Source: Rubripirellula tenax (GTDB lineage Bacteria; Planctomycetota; Planctomycetia; Pirellulales; Pirellulaceae). Taken from it: a DNA stretch of 64,000 nt. Location of the stretch: positions 496,001 to 560,000 of the forward strand of contig NZ_SJPW01000002.1 of the NCBI RefSeq assembly GCF_007860125.1, in the 5' to 3' direction. Of this stretch, positions 34,823 through 44,684 are shown in pieces; positions within the stretch are counted from its first letter, which is position 1; every line of letters starts with the position of its first letter. The notes under the pieces were generated by a model, which saw only the letters and a list, made by a program, of their open reading frames with translations, ran no database searches and was not told where the DNA came from. Made by a program: the position numbers and the translations under genes.

Positions 34823-36058
34823 ATGTCAGAACAAGCTCAAGCGTCTGCGCCCAACCCCTCTTCGCAAGCCGAATCGGCCCAGCAGACTCGCGACATGAAG
34901 TCGATGAAGGAATATCTCGACCGCGCGGTCGTCGTGCTGAAAAAATTCGGTATCGACAGCAAAAACACGGCCCCACAAGAAATGATCAACCTGCTCGAAG
35001 AGGTCAAACACCTCGACGAAGACAAGGTGCTGGCCATCGCGGAAGTCATCCAACACATGAGTTCGTTCAACCAATTGGTCCGCGAGAACGTCGAAAGCAT
35101 CAAGATCGGTAACCGCTATATGGACATCACTCAGATGTTCGACTCGGTCCGGGAAGATAGCAAGCGACTGATCATGCAACTGGATGACGGCAAGATCAGC
35201 GGCACCGAAAAGGTGTCCAATTGGTGGATGAAGATGCGGCGTGGATCACCAAACGATCGCTTCGAAAAGATCGTTGAAACGTATAGCGAAGTCGCCAAAG
35301 ACACCAAGGAAGCGCTCAAGAGCGAAGAAGCTATCATGGAGGGCTACATCGACTTCCGTTTCGCGCTGAAGGAAGCCGAAGTCCTCGCTCGCGAAATCCT
35401 GGACAAGCAATTGCCCGTACTCGATGCGGCCAAGGAAGCTCTCGCGGCAACCCAAACCGCACTCGACCAGTACACCGGCGCCGACGAAGGCGGTAAGAGC
35501 CAACTGGAACTCAAACGCGACGAAGCTCGTTACGCGTACGAGAAAGAAGACGAAACGTATCAACTGCTCAAAGACATCGCCGAGAATCTTGAAATCGGAT
35601 ACGACGTTGGCGAGACGCTGATCACGAAGCTGAAGCAAACGCACGACGTCAAGGAACGTGTCTATCGTCGTGCGGTCACCTTCTTTACGACCAACGAACA
35701 CGTCTTCACCATTTTGGGAACGGTCTACACCAGCCAACATGGATTGCACGAAGTCACGCAAGCGACCGAGGCCATGAAAGAAGGCGTGAACAAGGGACTC
35801 GAAGACGTCGCTACCCTGGGCCGCGAACTCGAACGGGCCGCCCTTCGCGCCGGTTACGGCAGCACCATCGATCCCGAATCGGTGCAGAAGTTAGTCGACG
35901 CGATCAGCGGTTTCCAGATCGAGTCGTTGGAAATGATTGCCGAGCTTCGCAAAGAATCCGATGCAAGTACCAAGGCGATTCGCAAGTCGGTCGAAGAAGG
36001 CAAAAAGCGTTACCAAGAAACGCTCGCCAAACATGCCCGTGGCGACAAGCTGAGCTAA
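34823..36058 (+). CDS. TelA-like helical protein, unknown
   Basis: From the ATG at 34823 it has 411 residues. It is almost entirely helical and charged, with no signal peptide and no span. It runs from a proline/serine/alanine-rich lead through segments such as EVIQHMSSFNQLVRENV to VAKDTKEALKSEEAIMEG. The arrangement of long helices reminds me of toxic-anion-resistance (TelA/KlaA) proteins, but this is similarity of pattern, not a motif match. A family search is needed to call it TelA. It is divergent from the DUF6384-like and coiled-coil genes across about 190 bases. Confidence 0.7.
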   Translation: MSEQAQASAPNPSSQAESAQQTRDMKSMKEYLDRAVVVLKKFGIDSKNTAPQEMINLLEEVKHLDEDKVLAIAEVIQHMSSFNQLVRENVESIKIGNRYMDITQMFDSVREDSKRLIMQLDDGKISGTEKVSNWWMKMRRGSPNDRFEKIVETYSEVAKDTKEALKSEEAIMEGYIDFRFALKEAEVLAREILDKQLPVLDAAKEALAATQTALDQYTGADEGGKSQLELKRDEARYAYEKEDETYQLLKDIAENLEIGYDVGETLITKLKQTHDVKERVYRRAVTFFTTNEHVFTILGTVYTSQHGLHEVTQATEAMKEGVNKGLEDVATLGRELERAALRAGYGSTIDPESVQKLVDAISGFQIESLEMIAELRKESDASTKAIRKSVEEGKKRYQETLAKHARGDKLS

Positions 36059-36166
36059 CAGGCTGGTAGGCAAAGGGTGCCTGCCGGAAACGGCAAGGCC
36101 CTGGCTCCCCAAGACCTGACGCTAAAAAACCTTGCACGTTGATCGGCAATTCATCGAGCGATCAAA

Positions 36167-36185
36167 GGCGGAATCCGTTTCCGCC
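36167..36185. terminator. Hairpin between convergent genes
   Basis: GGCGGAA (36167-36173) pairs with TTCCGCC (36179-36185) over a 5-base loop. It lies between the TelA-like gene and the convergent PepSY gene, directly before the latter's stop codon. Confidence 0.45.
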
Positions 36186-36188
36186 GAT

Positions 36189-37124
36189 TCAAAGCTTGGA
36201 TGCAGCATAGAAGTGGATCATGCCGTAGTACAGCCCAATGGCGGTTGCGATGCTCAGCATCATGACTGCCCCGCCGATCAACCGCGTTCGCTTGATTTGC
36301 CACCACATTACTAATCCGGTGACCCCCCAGCCGACCATCGCACAAGCCATGATGTCGACGAACAGCGACCACATCATGCGTGCGTTCCAGTGGGGTGGCC
36401 GGCCATGGGACGTGTGCAACCGCATGAAAAATTGCCTTGGCGACATGCCTGACTTGCCTTCGAATTTGCTGACGTCGACGTGCCCGTCTCGCAACACGTA
36501 AGTCACGCGAGCGGGCGTGCCATCGACGGTTGCTAGGAAATTCAACTTGCACCACCCCTGTGGCTCTGATTTTCCATCGGCGCCGATCCCAGCCGACTCG
36601 AGTACGCTGGCGACGGAAGTCTTGGCAAGCTCGTAGGGGCGTGATGGCACATCGACGTTTCGAATCTTGGCCAACATCGCGTCGGGCTGGTACTTCTTGT
36701 CCGGCGATGATGCCACCCAGGCCGACTTAGCCACCGGATCGATATGAACTAGGTGTTTGATCTTGTCTTCCTTGACTTGCAATATGACGTCGTTCACGAA
36801 CTCGGGTTGGTGGCTGTCGACCATTTCGATTTTCGCATCGGGTACGGCCAAGCGAAGCTGTTCCACGACTTGCTGGGCGAGCAAGTCGGCCGACGGAAAA
36901 TCATCCAAGGCCGAGCCCGACAAAGCAGACGACGGGACGTCGACAATATTCGCTTCGGAAAACAGTCCGTAGTGATTGAACATCGCGCCAGTGATGCCAT
37001 ACAGAAACACCCACGGCAGCAAAAACAATCCGGCGTACAAGTGCACGCGTCTTAGCACCATTGTGAAACGCGTACGACGCTTACGATTCTTGGATTCGGT
37101 TTCGTTTGTCACGGGCGGTCTCAC
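36189..37124 (-). CDS. PepSY-associated transmembrane protein
   Basis: A GTG start gives 311 residues. A basic N-terminus leads to a first span (about 30-50, YAGLFLLPWVFLYGITGAMFNHYG) whose RRVHLYAGL approach is typical of PepSY_TM proteins. A roughly 170-residue periplasmic domain follows, with a lysine/aspartate-rich PepSY-like part. Two more spans lie near 250-272 and 283-303. Such proteins often sit near redox or iron-reduction genes. Here the nearest neighbour is a divergent dienelactone hydrolase, so no role can be assigned. Confidence 0.85.
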   Translation of the reverse strand: MRPPVTNETESKNRKRRTRFTMVLRRVHLYAGLFLLPWVFLYGITGAMFNHYGLFSEANIVDVPSSALSGSALDDFPSADLLAQQVVEQLRLAVPDAKIEMVDSHQPEFVNDVILQVKEDKIKHLVHIDPVAKSAWVASSPDKKYQPDAMLAKIRNVDVPSRPYELAKTSVASVLESAGIGADGKSEPQGWCKLNFLATVDGTPARVTYVLRDGHVDVSKFEGKSGMSPRQFFMRLHTSHGRPPHWNARMMWSLFVDIMACAMVGWGVTGLVMWWQIKRTRLIGGAVMMLSIATAIGLYYGMIHFYAASKL

Positions 37125-37239
37125 GCAATCTCAGGTGCAAGTAGGAAAATTTTGGTCGAGCCAAAACAAGCGTCAGGTACCATTGCCCGTCTTGATCCGC
37201 TTCATCCGTCGTCCGGCCACTCTGAAGGAAGGTTCTAGC

Positions 37240-37980
37240 ATGCGCATCCAACCCGTCTCCTCCGTTCAATTGGACACCGCGATGGGCCCCATGCACACCC
37301 ACTTGTTCCGGCCCGATCGGCCGGGCAAGTATCCAGGGGTGATGCTGTTTGCCGAGATCTATCAAATGACAGGTCCAATCGCTCGCACGGCGGCCATGAT
37401 TGCCGGGCATGGGTTTATCGTTGCGGTGCCTGATGTCTACCACGAGTTCACCGAACCCGGCGAAGCATTCGCCTATGACCAGTCGGGAACCGATCGTGGG
37501 AACGCACTGAAAACGACCAAGGCGTTGTCCAGCTATGACGCCGACGCCCGTGCGGTGATCGATTTCTTTCGCAATGACGTGGGCTGTACCGGGCGAATCG
37601 GCGCGGCGGGAATTTGCCTAGGCGGGCATCTGGCGTTTCGCGCTGCGATGAACGCCGAAGTCAAAGCGGCTGTTTGCTTTTACGCGACCGACATTCACAA
37701 ACGCAGCTTGGGCAAAGGAATGTCCGACGACACTTTGGATCGCATCGCCGAGATCCAAGGAGAGATGGCGATGATTTGGGGTCGCCAGGATCCTCATATT
37801 CCAAACGAAGGTCGGCGGCTGATCTACGAAGCGATGACAGCGGCCGAAATCGAATTCACTTGGCATGAATTCAACGGTGAACACGCTTTCATGCGAGACG
37901 AAGGCCATCGGTATGACCCGGCGCTTGCACAACTGCTCAACGCTATGACAGTCCAGCATTTCACGGCCTGCTTGAAATAG
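37240..37980 (+). CDS. Dienelactone hydrolase-family protein
   Basis: This alpha/beta hydrolase has 246 residues. GICLGGH places the nucleophile at Cys126, in the usual DLH form (Cys and not Ser), with Asp184 (WGRQDPH) and His215 (NGEHAF) completing the triad. The ATG at 37240 is preceded by GAAGGAAGG, a clear ribosome-binding site. An open frame extends upstream to 36976 across the divergent region, but that part lacks family character. It hydrolyses dienelactones in aromatic breakdown in some bacteria. No other such genes occur here, so the substrate is open. Confidence 0.92.
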   Translation: MRIQPVSSVQLDTAMGPMHTHLFRPDRPGKYPGVMLFAEIYQMTGPIARTAAMIAGHGFIVAVPDVYHEFTEPGEAFAYDQSGTDRGNALKTTKALSSYDADARAVIDFFRNDVGCTGRIGAAGICLGGHLAFRAAMNAEVKAAVCFYATDIHKRSLGKGMSDDTLDRIAEIQGEMAMIWGRQDPHIPNEGRRLIYEAMTAAEIEFTWHEFNGEHAFMRDEGHRYDPALAQLLNAMTVQHFTACLK

Positions 37981-38075
37981 ACGCAGGCATCCAAAGAGAT
38001 CGGCATCGCTCAACATGCGAGAACTTGCCCGCTACGATTATCGAAGCCGCCCATCAAGGACCCGACGTTATGCCT

Positions 38076-40106
38076 CTATGGCATGAACAGCGTATGCGTT
38101 CGGCAGGCGGTGTCTTGGACGTGGATGCCTAAGTCCGACAGCAACGATCCGGTTGCCGCGTTGATCTCGACCAACGCCATCGCGTAGCGAGTCTGGTCGC
38201 CCGCCAACTGCGTTTCGGCTCGCAACAATTCTTCTTGTGCGTCGAGCAGGAATTCGATTTGCAGCTTGTCGGCTTCGAACAGAACTTCCGATGATTCCAA
38301 GCGCGTGCGAGAGGCTTCGACTTGCGCCGTCGATGTTTCCATCGCTGCGTAAGTCGACGCGACGCCAGCATGGGCGTCACTGATCTGGTGCTGGACGGCG
38401 CGCTGCTGTTCGGCTAGGACGACTCGTTCGCGATTGATTTGCAGGGCCGCATGACGTACGGCGGCGTGAGCTTGTCGACGGCCCGCCGTGACGCCCATCT
38501 CAACGCCGAATTCGAACTCTTGGTGATCGAGCGAGAAGAAGTCTTTATAGGCGCTGGCAAAACGCTGGCCTCCGTCATTGCCGGCCAGGTCGTCACCGAA
38601 GCCTCGCAGTCGATAGCGACCGATCAAGTCCAGTTGAGGAAGCAGGAAGTTCTTCGCCGCGACCAACAGCAGTTCTTCTTTGCGAACCCGAAGCGACTGA
38701 TTCATCAGCTCGGTGCGGTACGTCATCGCCCGGCTGATCAGCGCGTCGTAGTCGAACGTGATCGGCGCCGTTGCGACGGCATCGATCGGGCGAATCAGTT
38801 GTGAATCAACAACGGGTAAACCGATCATTTGGCGAAGTCTGCGTTCGACGACATACAGACCGTCCTGGGAACCGTCGCCGCCCAATGCGATTTGGGCCTG
38901 TCGGCGATAGCTGTAGTACTTGGCTCGGGCCTGAGCCTCTTTGTTCGCTTCGCCACCGGTGACACCGGAATCGGCCTTCGCCCAAACGCTTTGCCAGGTA
39001 TCGTAAGCGACCGATTCAGCGGCGAGTACGTTTTCGTAGTTCTTGTATTGCCGTTTCAAGTCCCAGTACACGCTGTACAAGTCGCGAACAAAATTCCGCA
39101 ACTCGATTTCAAATTCGGCGTCGCTGATTCGATTGTTCAACCGAGCGATCCAGATTCCGTTGCTGAACTTGAAGCCTGGCCGTGCGTTGGGGCCGGCGAT
39201 TAAGTTGAACTCGCGTCCGCCACCTTGCAAAATCGGTTGCCGAACGCCGACTTCGTACTGGTTTTCCCAATAGTTGGGGAAGCTGTTTCCGGCTCGGTTG
39301 TTGTTGTCATAGCCATGGACGGTATTGAAATCGAACAGCGTTCCTGAGTGGCCGCGTTTTTGAACACCGGTATTGAGCGTCGCCAAGTCTTGGGTCAATT
39401 CCTGAACGTCGCCACCCAACGTCGCGTTGTTGAAGACGCGGTCGTTGTTCTGTGAACTCAGGCCGGCCGACAACCTTGTATCGAACTCCGAAAGTGCCGC
39501 AGCGGGCCCAAAGAATGGATCAGTGGAAGCGATCGCCGGATCGTAAACCGTCGTCACGGCAGCAGGATTTTCGACGATGCGAATTCCTAGCGGTCTTAGC
39601 ACGGGGCTGTTGGCCATCGCGATGGACAACATCTCGGCTTCGGTCATATCGAAAAAATGATCCGGCACGGAATTCGAATCTCGGGGACGCAGCGGTGCTG
39701 TGATTGACGCGGTCGCTGCGACCACACTTTCGATCATCTCGCTATCGCCGAGCGTCAAGTTCTCGGCAAGCGTGACCACGCCGTCGGATTTGTTGGAAGT
39801 CTCGATCGCTGTCGTGGAATTGGGCAGCTTCGCCGCGACGGTGGAAACCTGTTGCGTTGATGTCGATCGAGTTGATGCCGATGCCAATTGGAACAGCGAC
39901 TCGGATTCGTCCAGGAGCATCTGCTGGGCATCGACCGGCGTTGTCTTTACGACCGTGTCGCGGCGAGCCTGGGGAACATCCTTCTTTGCCCATCGACCGG
40001 ACGAGCACCCCAACAACGTCGAACCAACCAGCAACGAAGTGGCAGCAATCGTGACGTACGACGGCGCGCTATGCACCGGGTTCGGAAAGAGGTGTCGCGG
40101 TAGCAA
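38076..40106 (-). CDS. TolC-family outer-membrane efflux lipoprotein
   Basis: A TTG start is favoured because AAAGGA lies four bases upstream. It gives 676 residues, longer than the usual 450-500 because of an extended N-terminal region. The lipobox LVGSTLLGC ends in Cys34, so the protein is probably lipid-anchored to the outer membrane. The later half has the two heptad-rich helical stretches and strand segments expected of outer-membrane efflux proteins (for example EFEIELRNFVRDLYSVYWDL). It is divergent from the large FtsX permease and 6 kb from the MacAB-type genes, which makes it a possible exit channel for either (inference). Confidence 0.85.
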   Translation of the reverse strand: MLPRHLFPNPVHSAPSYVTIAATSLLVGSTLLGCSSGRWAKKDVPQARRDTVVKTTPVDAQQMLLDESESLFQLASASTRSTSTQQVSTVAAKLPNSTTAIETSNKSDGVVTLAENLTLGDSEMIESVVAATASITAPLRPRDSNSVPDHFFDMTEAEMLSIAMANSPVLRPLGIRIVENPAAVTTVYDPAIASTDPFFGPAAALSEFDTRLSAGLSSQNNDRVFNNATLGGDVQELTQDLATLNTGVQKRGHSGTLFDFNTVHGYDNNNRAGNSFPNYWENQYEVGVRQPILQGGGREFNLIAGPNARPGFKFSNGIWIARLNNRISDAEFEIELRNFVRDLYSVYWDLKRQYKNYENVLAAESVAYDTWQSVWAKADSGVTGGEANKEAQARAKYYSYRRQAQIALGGDGSQDGLYVVERRLRQMIGLPVVDSQLIRPIDAVATAPITFDYDALISRAMTYRTELMNQSLRVRKEELLLVAAKNFLLPQLDLIGRYRLRGFGDDLAGNDGGQRFASAYKDFFSLDHQEFEFGVEMGVTAGRRQAHAAVRHAALQINRERVVLAEQQRAVQHQISDAHAGVASTYAAMETSTAQVEASRTRLESSEVLFEADKLQIEFLLDAQEELLRAETQLAGDQTRYAMALVEINAATGSLLSDLGIHVQDTACRTHTLFMP

Positions 40107-40348
40107 AGGAATCCTTTCCCCGGCCGAGTAAACTGAGGGGCACCGTCCTGGTACCCGATTGACGCTATCGGAACACCGGGATCCCTATCGCCAACTCGCG
40201 TCTGGACACCGTTGCAACCGTTATGACAAGGTTTGGACTGTCCCCGCAAAGTCAACCATGCTGGTCGAATCGACACGATCGTCATAGAACCATTGACGTG
40301 GATAGAGGCACGTCGATCAACACTTTCAACCCATGACGATGGTTTGCG
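40107..40348. other. Divergent intergenic region, 242 bp
   Basis: It holds the promoters of both the TolC-family gene and the large FtsX permease. Only a weak TTGACG (40293-40298) without a good -10 partner is visible. Confidence 0.4.
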
Positions 40349-43300
40349 ATGACTGGAAACGATGAAAGCGGACAAGGCAAAGTCACGCCAGCGTTGACGA
40401 TCGGCGGGATGATCGCCGCTGGGACTCGCCATTCTTGGCGCATTTCGACTTCGGTCGCTCTGGGCGTCGCGACAGCAACCGCCGTGATCGTCGGTGCGCT
40501 GTTGGTGGGCGATTCGATGCGAGGCAGCTTGCAGGGTTTGACGATCGAGCGTCTCGGTCGAACCGAATCCGTCGTTGCTCCCGGGGCGTTCGTCCCGTCG
40601 GACGGGATCGTTCGCGACGGAGTCTCGGTGGTTTCGTTGATCTACTTTCCGACCGGCGCCGTCGAGGCTCGCGATGACAGCGGTTCGCTGCGACGTGCGG
40701 GCCAGATTCAAATCATCGCCGCCGACGATGACTTTTGGGATCTCGACGTTTCCGATATCCGGCCCACAGCGTTTCCCAACGATTCGGGCGTGGTGCTGAA
40801 CACGTCGGCGGCGAAGGAATTGGGCGTTGAGATTGGTGATGAAGTGACGTTGCGACTGCCCACCGAACAGGCCGTGCCTGCCGACAGCCCGCTAGGTCGG
40901 CGTGATATTCGCAGCGAAGGTTTGCCGCGGATGAAAGTGCTGGACATCATCGCCGATCGCGGCCTAGGGCGATTCGCGATCTCGCCCAGCCAAGCGGCGC
41001 CATCGAACGTTTATGTTTCACGCTCGGTCGTGGCCGATACGCTCGATCGCGCCGGCCAAGCAAACCTGTTGCTGTTTGATTCTGAAGTCACACCCGACGA
41101 CTTGAACCTTGACCTGTCCGCCTACGGATTGTCCCTTCGCCGCATCACACAGTCGTATGATGGCAACGTGGTCTTTCAATACGATTCGTTGACAGGTGAC
41201 CGATTGCTGTTGCCGGAGCCCGTCGTTGACCGCATCGGCGCGACGTTGAAGGACGAAACCGCCGTTCCTGTGTTGACGTATTTGGCAAACGCGATCGAGC
41301 GACTAGACGCGTCTGGCAATTTGGTCGCCTCCGTCGCTTACAGCACCATCTCGGCCGTCGATACGTTGGGCACCTCCAGTGCAAGCAGTGGTGCTTTAAA
41401 TTACACGCTTCCCGACGATCTGTCCGAAGATGCTAGCGGCGTCGTTCCGATGGTTATCAACGACTGGACCGCGAACGAATTGTCCGCCGCCGTCGGCACG
41501 CGGCTACGCGTCGCCTATTACGAACCGGAAGTCGAAAACGGCAACGAAGTTGAACGTCATTTCGATGCAATCATCACCCAGATCGTACCGATCACCGAAC
41601 CGGCGACGCCGTATCGACGTCGCCGCGACGCGACGTTTGATCAATTTCCGACGATCTTCAATGACCCCGGTTTGACGCCGATCGTTCCGGGCGTGACGGA
41701 TCAGGACTCGATCAGCGATTGGGATCTACCCTTCGCGCTCCAGCGCACCATTTCAAAGCAAGACGATCTTTACTGGAACAACCATCGGTTGACTCCCAAG
41801 GCGTTCCTGCCTTTGGCCGAAGGACGACGTTTGTTCGGCAGCCGATTCGGTGACACGACGGGACTTCGGTTCGCCGCTGATGAATCATCCGACGTTATCG
41901 GGTTGGAGTCAAAGATACTATCGGCACTGCGGCCGGCAATGGACGATCTCGGTTGGCAGATTCGACCAATACGTGCTCAACAATTGGCAGCATCAAAAGG
42001 AACGACGCCGTTTGACGGTCTGTTTTTGGCACTCAGTTTCTTCGTGATTTTCTCGGCTATCATGTTGATTGCGATGCTGTTTCGCTTGGGGATGGTCGGG
42101 CGCACGAAACAGTTTGGTACGCTGATGGCGATCGGCTGGACACCCGAGCGAGTTCGGTCGGTAGCACTGGGCGAAGGTTTGTTGGTGGCGACGGTGGGCG
42201 TCTTGATCGGCATCGCCGGCGGGATCGCGTACGCGATGCTGGTGCTTTGGGCGCTGCGTTCATGGTGGGTCGGTGCGGTGACGGTTCCATTTTTGACGTT
42301 TCATTGGTCATGGGCCAGCATCATCGTCGGTGGCTTGCTCGGATGGATCGTCGCAGTCGCCACGATGGCGATCACGCTGCGATGGATATTGAAGTTCGAT
42401 GCACAAGCGTTGTTGTCGGGCCGTGACTTGGATACTGCCGTCGGACGTCGCCAAGGCAAGAGTCGTTTGCCGATCCTGGGTGCGGTGATGATTGCCGTCG
42501 CGATCGTCATTGCCGTGATGGGTGCGAGGGCCGGCGGACAATCCGCGGCTGGCGGCTTCATCGGTGGTGGCATGTTGTTGTTGATGGCGGGCTTGGTACT
42601 GATCTATGACCGATTGAGGCAACCTCGATCAATCACCCGCAGTGAAGGTGATTCGCCTTACTCGTTGGGTAGCATGATTTCGCGAAGCGCTTCGCGTCAT
42701 CCGATGCGTAGCACGATGACGATCGGCTTGATGGCAACGGCTGCGTTCCTGATCATTGCCATCGGTGCGTTTCGCTTGTCGCCGACCGAGCGAGGCACGG
42801 GTGGGTTTTCGTTGGTTGCCCAATCCGCTCAGCCGCTCTATCGCGACTTGGGTGATGCGTCGGTTCAATCGGAATTGTTGGGGCCGGATGCCGGGCGATT
42901 CGCCAACACGAAAGTCATTCCGCTGCGGATGCGATTGGGTGACGATGCGAGTTGCAATAATTTGTATCAAGCGACGCACCCAACCGTCGTGGGAGTTCCT
43001 GACGGATTCGACGGACAGTTTGATTGGATTGCGACGGACGAATTGCCCGATGGCGAGTCCGCGTGGATGCTGCTGGCCAAGAATGCTAAGGGCACCCAAG
43101 CCGACCCGATCCCCGTCGTGCTGGACCAGAACACCGCGATGTGGAGTCTGCAAATGATGGGCGGCATCGGAGAAGTTCGTTCGTTCGAATATGAATCGGG
43201 TCAGCCGACCTTCTTTCGGGTCGTCGGACTGCTTTCCAATTCGATGCTGCAGGGCCGAATGATGATCGGCGAAAACAACTTTGAACACAGTTTTCCTTCG

Positions 43301-43828
43301 ATCAGCGGCTATCGTTACTTTCTGATCGCGGCACCGCCAGACGATGCCGATGGTGTTGCATCAACGCTGGAAAACCGACTGGGTGATGTGGGGATGGATG
43401 TGTCGCGAAGTGACGACGTGCTGGCAGGCATGTTGGCGGTCCAGAACACTTACCTGCGGACCTTCCAAAGCCTTGGTGCGCTCGGGTTGTTGTTGGGCAC
43501 GGTGGGATTAGCGGTTGCCCAACTGCGCAGCGTCTTGGATCGTCGTGTAGAACTGGCCGTTATGCGAGCGATCGGATTCACGCGGCGCCGCTTGGCAACC
43601 GTCGTGATGGGCGAGACCGCGTTTCTGTTGCTGGCGGGAATCGGATGCGGTGCGTTGTGTGCGATCATTGCGGTCGTTCCTTATTCGTACATCAGCGGCA
43701 CCGAGTTACCAATCGTTGAACCGGTTTTGATCGTCGTCGGAATCATGGTGGCCGGAATGTTGGCAGGACTGGTCGCGGTGGCACGCGTCGGTCGCATGCC
43801 GCTGCTCGAATCATTGCGGTCAGAGTGA
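40349..43828 (+). CDS. Very large FtsX-type ABC transporter permease
   Basis: The 1159-residue protein has an N-terminal span, a long extracytoplasmic domain (about 55-540), then FtsX-type groups of three or more spans around 555-690 and 715-760. A second large extracytoplasmic domain follows (about 810-1010), and a final FtsX group ends near 1150. This doubled MacB_PCD/FtsX arrangement is what LolCE- and salivaricin-type permeases show when fused. No ATPase gene is adjacent, so the partner lies elsewhere, possibly the MacB-type ATPase at 48.2 kb. The start is ATG with no strong ribosome-binding site. It overlaps the next frame's possible GTG start. Confidence 0.85.
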   Translation: MTGNDESGQGKVTPALTIGGMIAAGTRHSWRISTSVALGVATATAVIVGALLVGDSMRGSLQGLTIERLGRTESVVAPGAFVPSDGIVRDGVSVVSLIYFPTGAVEARDDSGSLRRAGQIQIIAADDDFWDLDVSDIRPTAFPNDSGVVLNTSAAKELGVEIGDEVTLRLPTEQAVPADSPLGRRDIRSEGLPRMKVLDIIADRGLGRFAISPSQAAPSNVYVSRSVVADTLDRAGQANLLLFDSEVTPDDLNLDLSAYGLSLRRITQSYDGNVVFQYDSLTGDRLLLPEPVVDRIGATLKDETAVPVLTYLANAIERLDASGNLVASVAYSTISAVDTLGTSSASSGALNYTLPDDLSEDASGVVPMVINDWTANELSAAVGTRLRVAYYEPEVENGNEVERHFDAIITQIVPITEPATPYRRRRDATFDQFPTIFNDPGLTPIVPGVTDQDSISDWDLPFALQRTISKQDDLYWNNHRLTPKAFLPLAEGRRLFGSRFGDTTGLRFAADESSDVIGLESKILSALRPAMDDLGWQIRPIRAQQLAASKGTTPFDGLFLALSFFVIFSAIMLIAMLFRLGMVGRTKQFGTLMAIGWTPERVRSVALGEGLLVATVGVLIGIAGGIAYAMLVLWALRSWWVGAVTVPFLTFHWSWASIIVGGLLGWIVAVATMAITLRWILKFDAQALLSGRDLDTAVGRRQGKSRLPILGAVMIAVAIVIAVMGARAGGQSAAGGFIGGGMLLLMAGLVLIYDRLRQPRSITRSEGDSPYSLGSMISRSASRHPMRSTMTIGLMATAAFLIIAIGAFRLSPTERGTGGFSLVAQSAQPLYRDLGDASVQSELLGPDAGRFANTKVIPLRMRLGDDASCNNLYQATHPTVVGVPDGFDGQFDWIATDELPDGESAWMLLAKNAKGTQADPIPVVLDQNTAMWSLQMMGGIGEVRSFEYESGQPTFFRVVGLLSNSMLQGRMMIGENNFEHSFPSISGYRYFLIAAPPDDADGVASTLENRLGDVGMDVSRSDDVLAGMLAVQNTYLRTFQSLGALGLLLGTVGLAVAQLRSVLDRRVELAVMRAIGFTRRRLATVVMGETAFLLLAGIGCGALCAIIAVVPYSYISGTELPIVEPVLIVVGIMVAGMLAGLVAVARVGRMPLLESLRSE

Positions 43829-43836
43829 GTTTCGCC

Positions 43837-44610
43837 ATGCACCAAGTGACCGAATTGAATCGCCCAGGCATCGCGGTCACCGCGGCCGATCAATTGGCGA
43901 CGGACGAAACGATGCTGCTGATCGCCGACCGTGCGAATAGCGAGGATGCCCATGGTAAGGATGAACGTGTGGATGTGGACACCGAGTTCATTCGCGTTTG
44001 GCAGTTCGATTCACCGACGGTGATCCTGGGGCGATCATCGCGAATCGCGGACGAAGTCGATCAAGATTTCTGTCGAGCCAGCGGAATCCCGGTGCTTCGT
44101 CGCTGCAGTGGCGGCGCGTCCGTCGTGGGTGGGCCAGGCTGTTTGATGTACAGCGTCGTGTTGAGTTTTGATGAAAAACCGGAGTTGCAGAAAATTGACG
44201 CCGCGCACAAGCATGTGATGGCACACATTTTGCGTTCCGTCATGGCGCAGTTGCCCGATGCGGCGATGCAGGGCATTTGCGATCTGACCTGGAACAATCG
44301 AAAATGTTCGGGCAATAGCCTGCGGGTCGCCCGCCGACACTTGCTGTATCACGGGACGATTTTGCACGACTTTGACTTGGAACTGCTAGCTCGATGTTTG
44401 ACCCACGCGCCGCGGCAACCCGAATATCGAGACGGCCGCGATCACGACGAATTTGTGACCAACATCCCGATCGACCCGAATCGATTCGAATCCGATTTGA
44501 TGACTCAGTTCCAAGTGACCAAAACGATCAACGCGGCGGCCTGGATTGACCAAATCGATCAATTGCGACGCGATCGATACGATTCGGCGGCATGGCACGT
44601 CCGACACTAA
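43837..44610 (+). CDS. Lipoate-protein ligase / octanoyltransferase-family protein
   Basis: From the ATG at 43837 it has 257 residues; a GTG at 43825 overlapping the permease stop is the alternative. It shows the family's RRCSGGASVVGGPGCL (about 88-103) and the catalytic lysine region NNRKCSGNSLRVARRHLLYHG (Lys about 156). The enzyme would attach lipoate or octanoate to carrier domains of 2-oxoacid dehydrogenases or the glycine cleavage H protein. Which activity (LplA, LipM or LipL) it has is not decided by these motifs. It is unrelated to its transporter neighbours. Confidence 0.87.
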   Translation: MHQVTELNRPGIAVTAADQLATDETMLLIADRANSEDAHGKDERVDVDTEFIRVWQFDSPTVILGRSSRIADEVDQDFCRASGIPVLRRCSGGASVVGGPGCLMYSVVLSFDEKPELQKIDAAHKHVMAHILRSVMAQLPDAAMQGICDLTWNNRKCSGNSLRVARRHLLYHGTILHDFDLELLARCLTHAPRQPEYRDGRDHDEFVTNIPIDPNRFESDLMTQFQVTKTINAAAWIDQIDQLRRDRYDSAAWHVRH

Positions 44611-44650
44611 CGATCATTCCACTAAAATCTTTTTGAGCCACAAAGCATTG

Positions 44651-44678
44651 TTGACTCCATTTACTCTTTCACGATAAA
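44651..44678 (+). promoter_or_regulatory. Promoter candidate placing the start site at the ATG (leaderless)
   Basis: TTGACT (44651-44656), 16 bp, then GATAAA (44673-44678). The predicted start point near 44685 coincides with the ATG of the pyrophosphorylase gene, which would give a leaderless transcript. Confidence 0.45.
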
Positions 44679-44684
44679 CATTCG

